Source: Psychromonas sp.
GTDB taxonomy: Bacteria; Pseudomonadota; Gammaproteobacteria; Enterobacterales; Psychromonadaceae
Reading direction: 5' to 3'
Assembly: GCA_023145575.1 (NCBI GenBank)
Contig: JAGLDN010000179.1
Span: forward strand, 1-14,740
DNA: 14,740 bases
Positions within the stretch are counted from its first letter, which is position 1. Each line of letters begins with the position of its first letter. Below are positions 13,721 through 14,740 of this stretch, piece after piece. The position numbers and the translations under genes were made by a program. Under the pieces are notes generated by a model that was not told the DNA's origin, made no database searches, and was given only the letters and a program-made list of their open reading frames with translations.

Positions 13721-14740
13721 CTGATGTTACGCAGTTGATGCCAGTTCTGATGTAAAGTTTCAATTGCTGATTTTTGTGCTTTGATATAAAGCGTCGTTTT
13801 AAAACCGAATGTCATCAGTCCTTTTTAAGGCTTAGGCACTCCTATGTTACTGTTGCCAGCAACGACATGAAAATAGGGTTACTCTGCGTCTTTTTTGTTT
13901 TCTTAGGTGATTTTTCGAGTGTGCTGTTAGATTTTATATTTTTATGAAAAACCTCAACTTTCCATCGTTTTTGATAGATCCTTTCAATTGACTGTTCATC
14001 AAGCTTAACATCATGACTGATTAAATATTATATTCCTTCGCAGACTTTGTTTTTAAAGATTTGTAGATGTATAAGAATTGCTACATCCATTGCTTTGACT
14101 CAACAGCTGATCGGAGTTTGTGACCAATCCAATTAATCAATTTTATGAAGGCACCAGTTAATCATCGAGAGGGCAATTTATGCCTCGAATCTTGTCACAA
14201 TTTACCGTTCGGACATTACATCTTGATAGTCACATGGAAATAAATCATCAGGGATCGTTTTGTGACACGCTTCAATCTGGTAACTTTCTTTTCCCACGTT
14301 ACTATCTGTTTTATTGAATTTCAAATACTTTGAAGGAAGTTTTGATGATCAATACGTGCACCCTATATCGGTGATCTGTCTTTTCCTCAATATGCCCCTG
14401 GAAATTTAAAGTGCAACGCAGAATTATTACTCAATTTTAAAATTCAATGCAAACCAACATCAGCTATCAACGGTATTGCCGCATTAGTGCCAAAAGCGCC
14501 ATCATAAACAAAATACAGCAGTTTCAATTTGACAGCAGGTTCAATTTTTGGCTAATGGCCGTTATAACCTATCTAACACTAACTTAACCTGCGTTACTTC
14601 TGTTTTGAGTCCGAAAACTTTGATATTTATATTTTTTGATCCCAGTGGTCTCCCTCGACCCTTTTTAACACACATTGATCTGGCCCCTATGGCACTTTTT
14701 CCATTGTATAATAATGCAATGTAGCTCCTCCAATATAGTT
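13721..14740 (-). pseudogene. Decayed IS4-superfamily element, copy 2 (runs off the window)
   Basis: The end ctgatgttacgcag lies at 13721-13734 and the element extends past the right edge. On the minus strand, with many stops and frame changes, KKGRGRPLGSKN (near 14640) comes first. It is followed by a YFVYDGAFGTNAAIP-like catalytic block (near 14500), LPSKYLKFNKTDSNVGKE (near 14310) and HDVKLDEQSIERIYQKRWKV then EVFHKNIK (near 13970). Last comes KKTKKTQSN. The Y-(2)-R-(3)-E-(6)-K signature of IS4-superfamily transposases is intact here. It is less truncated than copy 1 but equally inactive. Its orientation is the same as copy 1, so the two form imperfect direct repeats around kdsC-lptB. Confidence 0.75.

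Noticed and set aside
1..14740. CRISPR arrays, tRNA or rRNA genes
   Set aside because: No regularly spaced repeats and no cloverleaf or rRNA-like stretches were seen; the repeats present are IS-related or isolated hairpins.

Overview
The window comes from an AT-rich gammaproteobacterium, roughly one third G+C by eye. Its envelope genes are intact, but the sequence between them is full of decayed insertion sequences. The pairing of an mlaF-E-D-C-B-ibaG-murA run with a divergent kdsC-lptC-lptA-lptB run is the classic gammaproteobacterial (E. coli-like) envelope locus. The many broken IS copies, homopolymer frameshifts and Lys/Asn-rich protein ends suggest a lineage that has had an IS expansion followed by decay. 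That is common in host-associated or recently bottlenecked bacteria. I cannot name the genus.

Layout. Positions 1-182 hold no gene, only a small nested hairpin. Positions 183-620 (minus) are a frameshifted hypothetical gene. zapE (690-1796, minus) and pyk (2010-3440, plus) diverge from a shared 213-bp region that carries a near-consensus sigma-70 promoter for pyk. Positions 3441-4366 contain a palindromic IS end, the N-terminal piece of an ISAs1-family transposase (plus) and, abutting it head-on, a piece of an IS256-family transposase (minus). Then comes a tight minus-strand operon transcribed mlaF, mlaE, mlaD, mlaC, mlaB, ibaG, murA (8895 down to 4367).

Positions 8896-11321 are an IS graveyard. 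An IS4-superfamily element with recognisable terminal repeats and a degenerate 9-bp target duplication (9224-10548) encloses an IS30-family remnant and lies against the 5' half of an IS5-family element (10549-11080). kdsC-lptC-lptA-lptB follows on the plus strand (11322-13690). A second, longer copy of the IS4-superfamily element (13721 to beyond 14740) lies directly after lptB.

How the genes work together. MlaFEDB is the inner-membrane ABC complex and MlaC the periplasmic carrier that keep phospholipid out of the outer leaflet of the outer membrane. KdsC makes Kdo for lipopolysaccharide, and LptB/LptC/LptA are parts of the bridge that exports lipopolysaccharide. MurA commits UDP-GlcNAc to peptidoglycan. 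The yrbG and kdsD genes that usually sit between mlaF and kdsC are absent, and their place is taken by the IS remnants. rpoN, which often follows lptB, is also not present within the window. I did not find a previously undescribed system; the interest lies in the nested IS decay and what it displaced.
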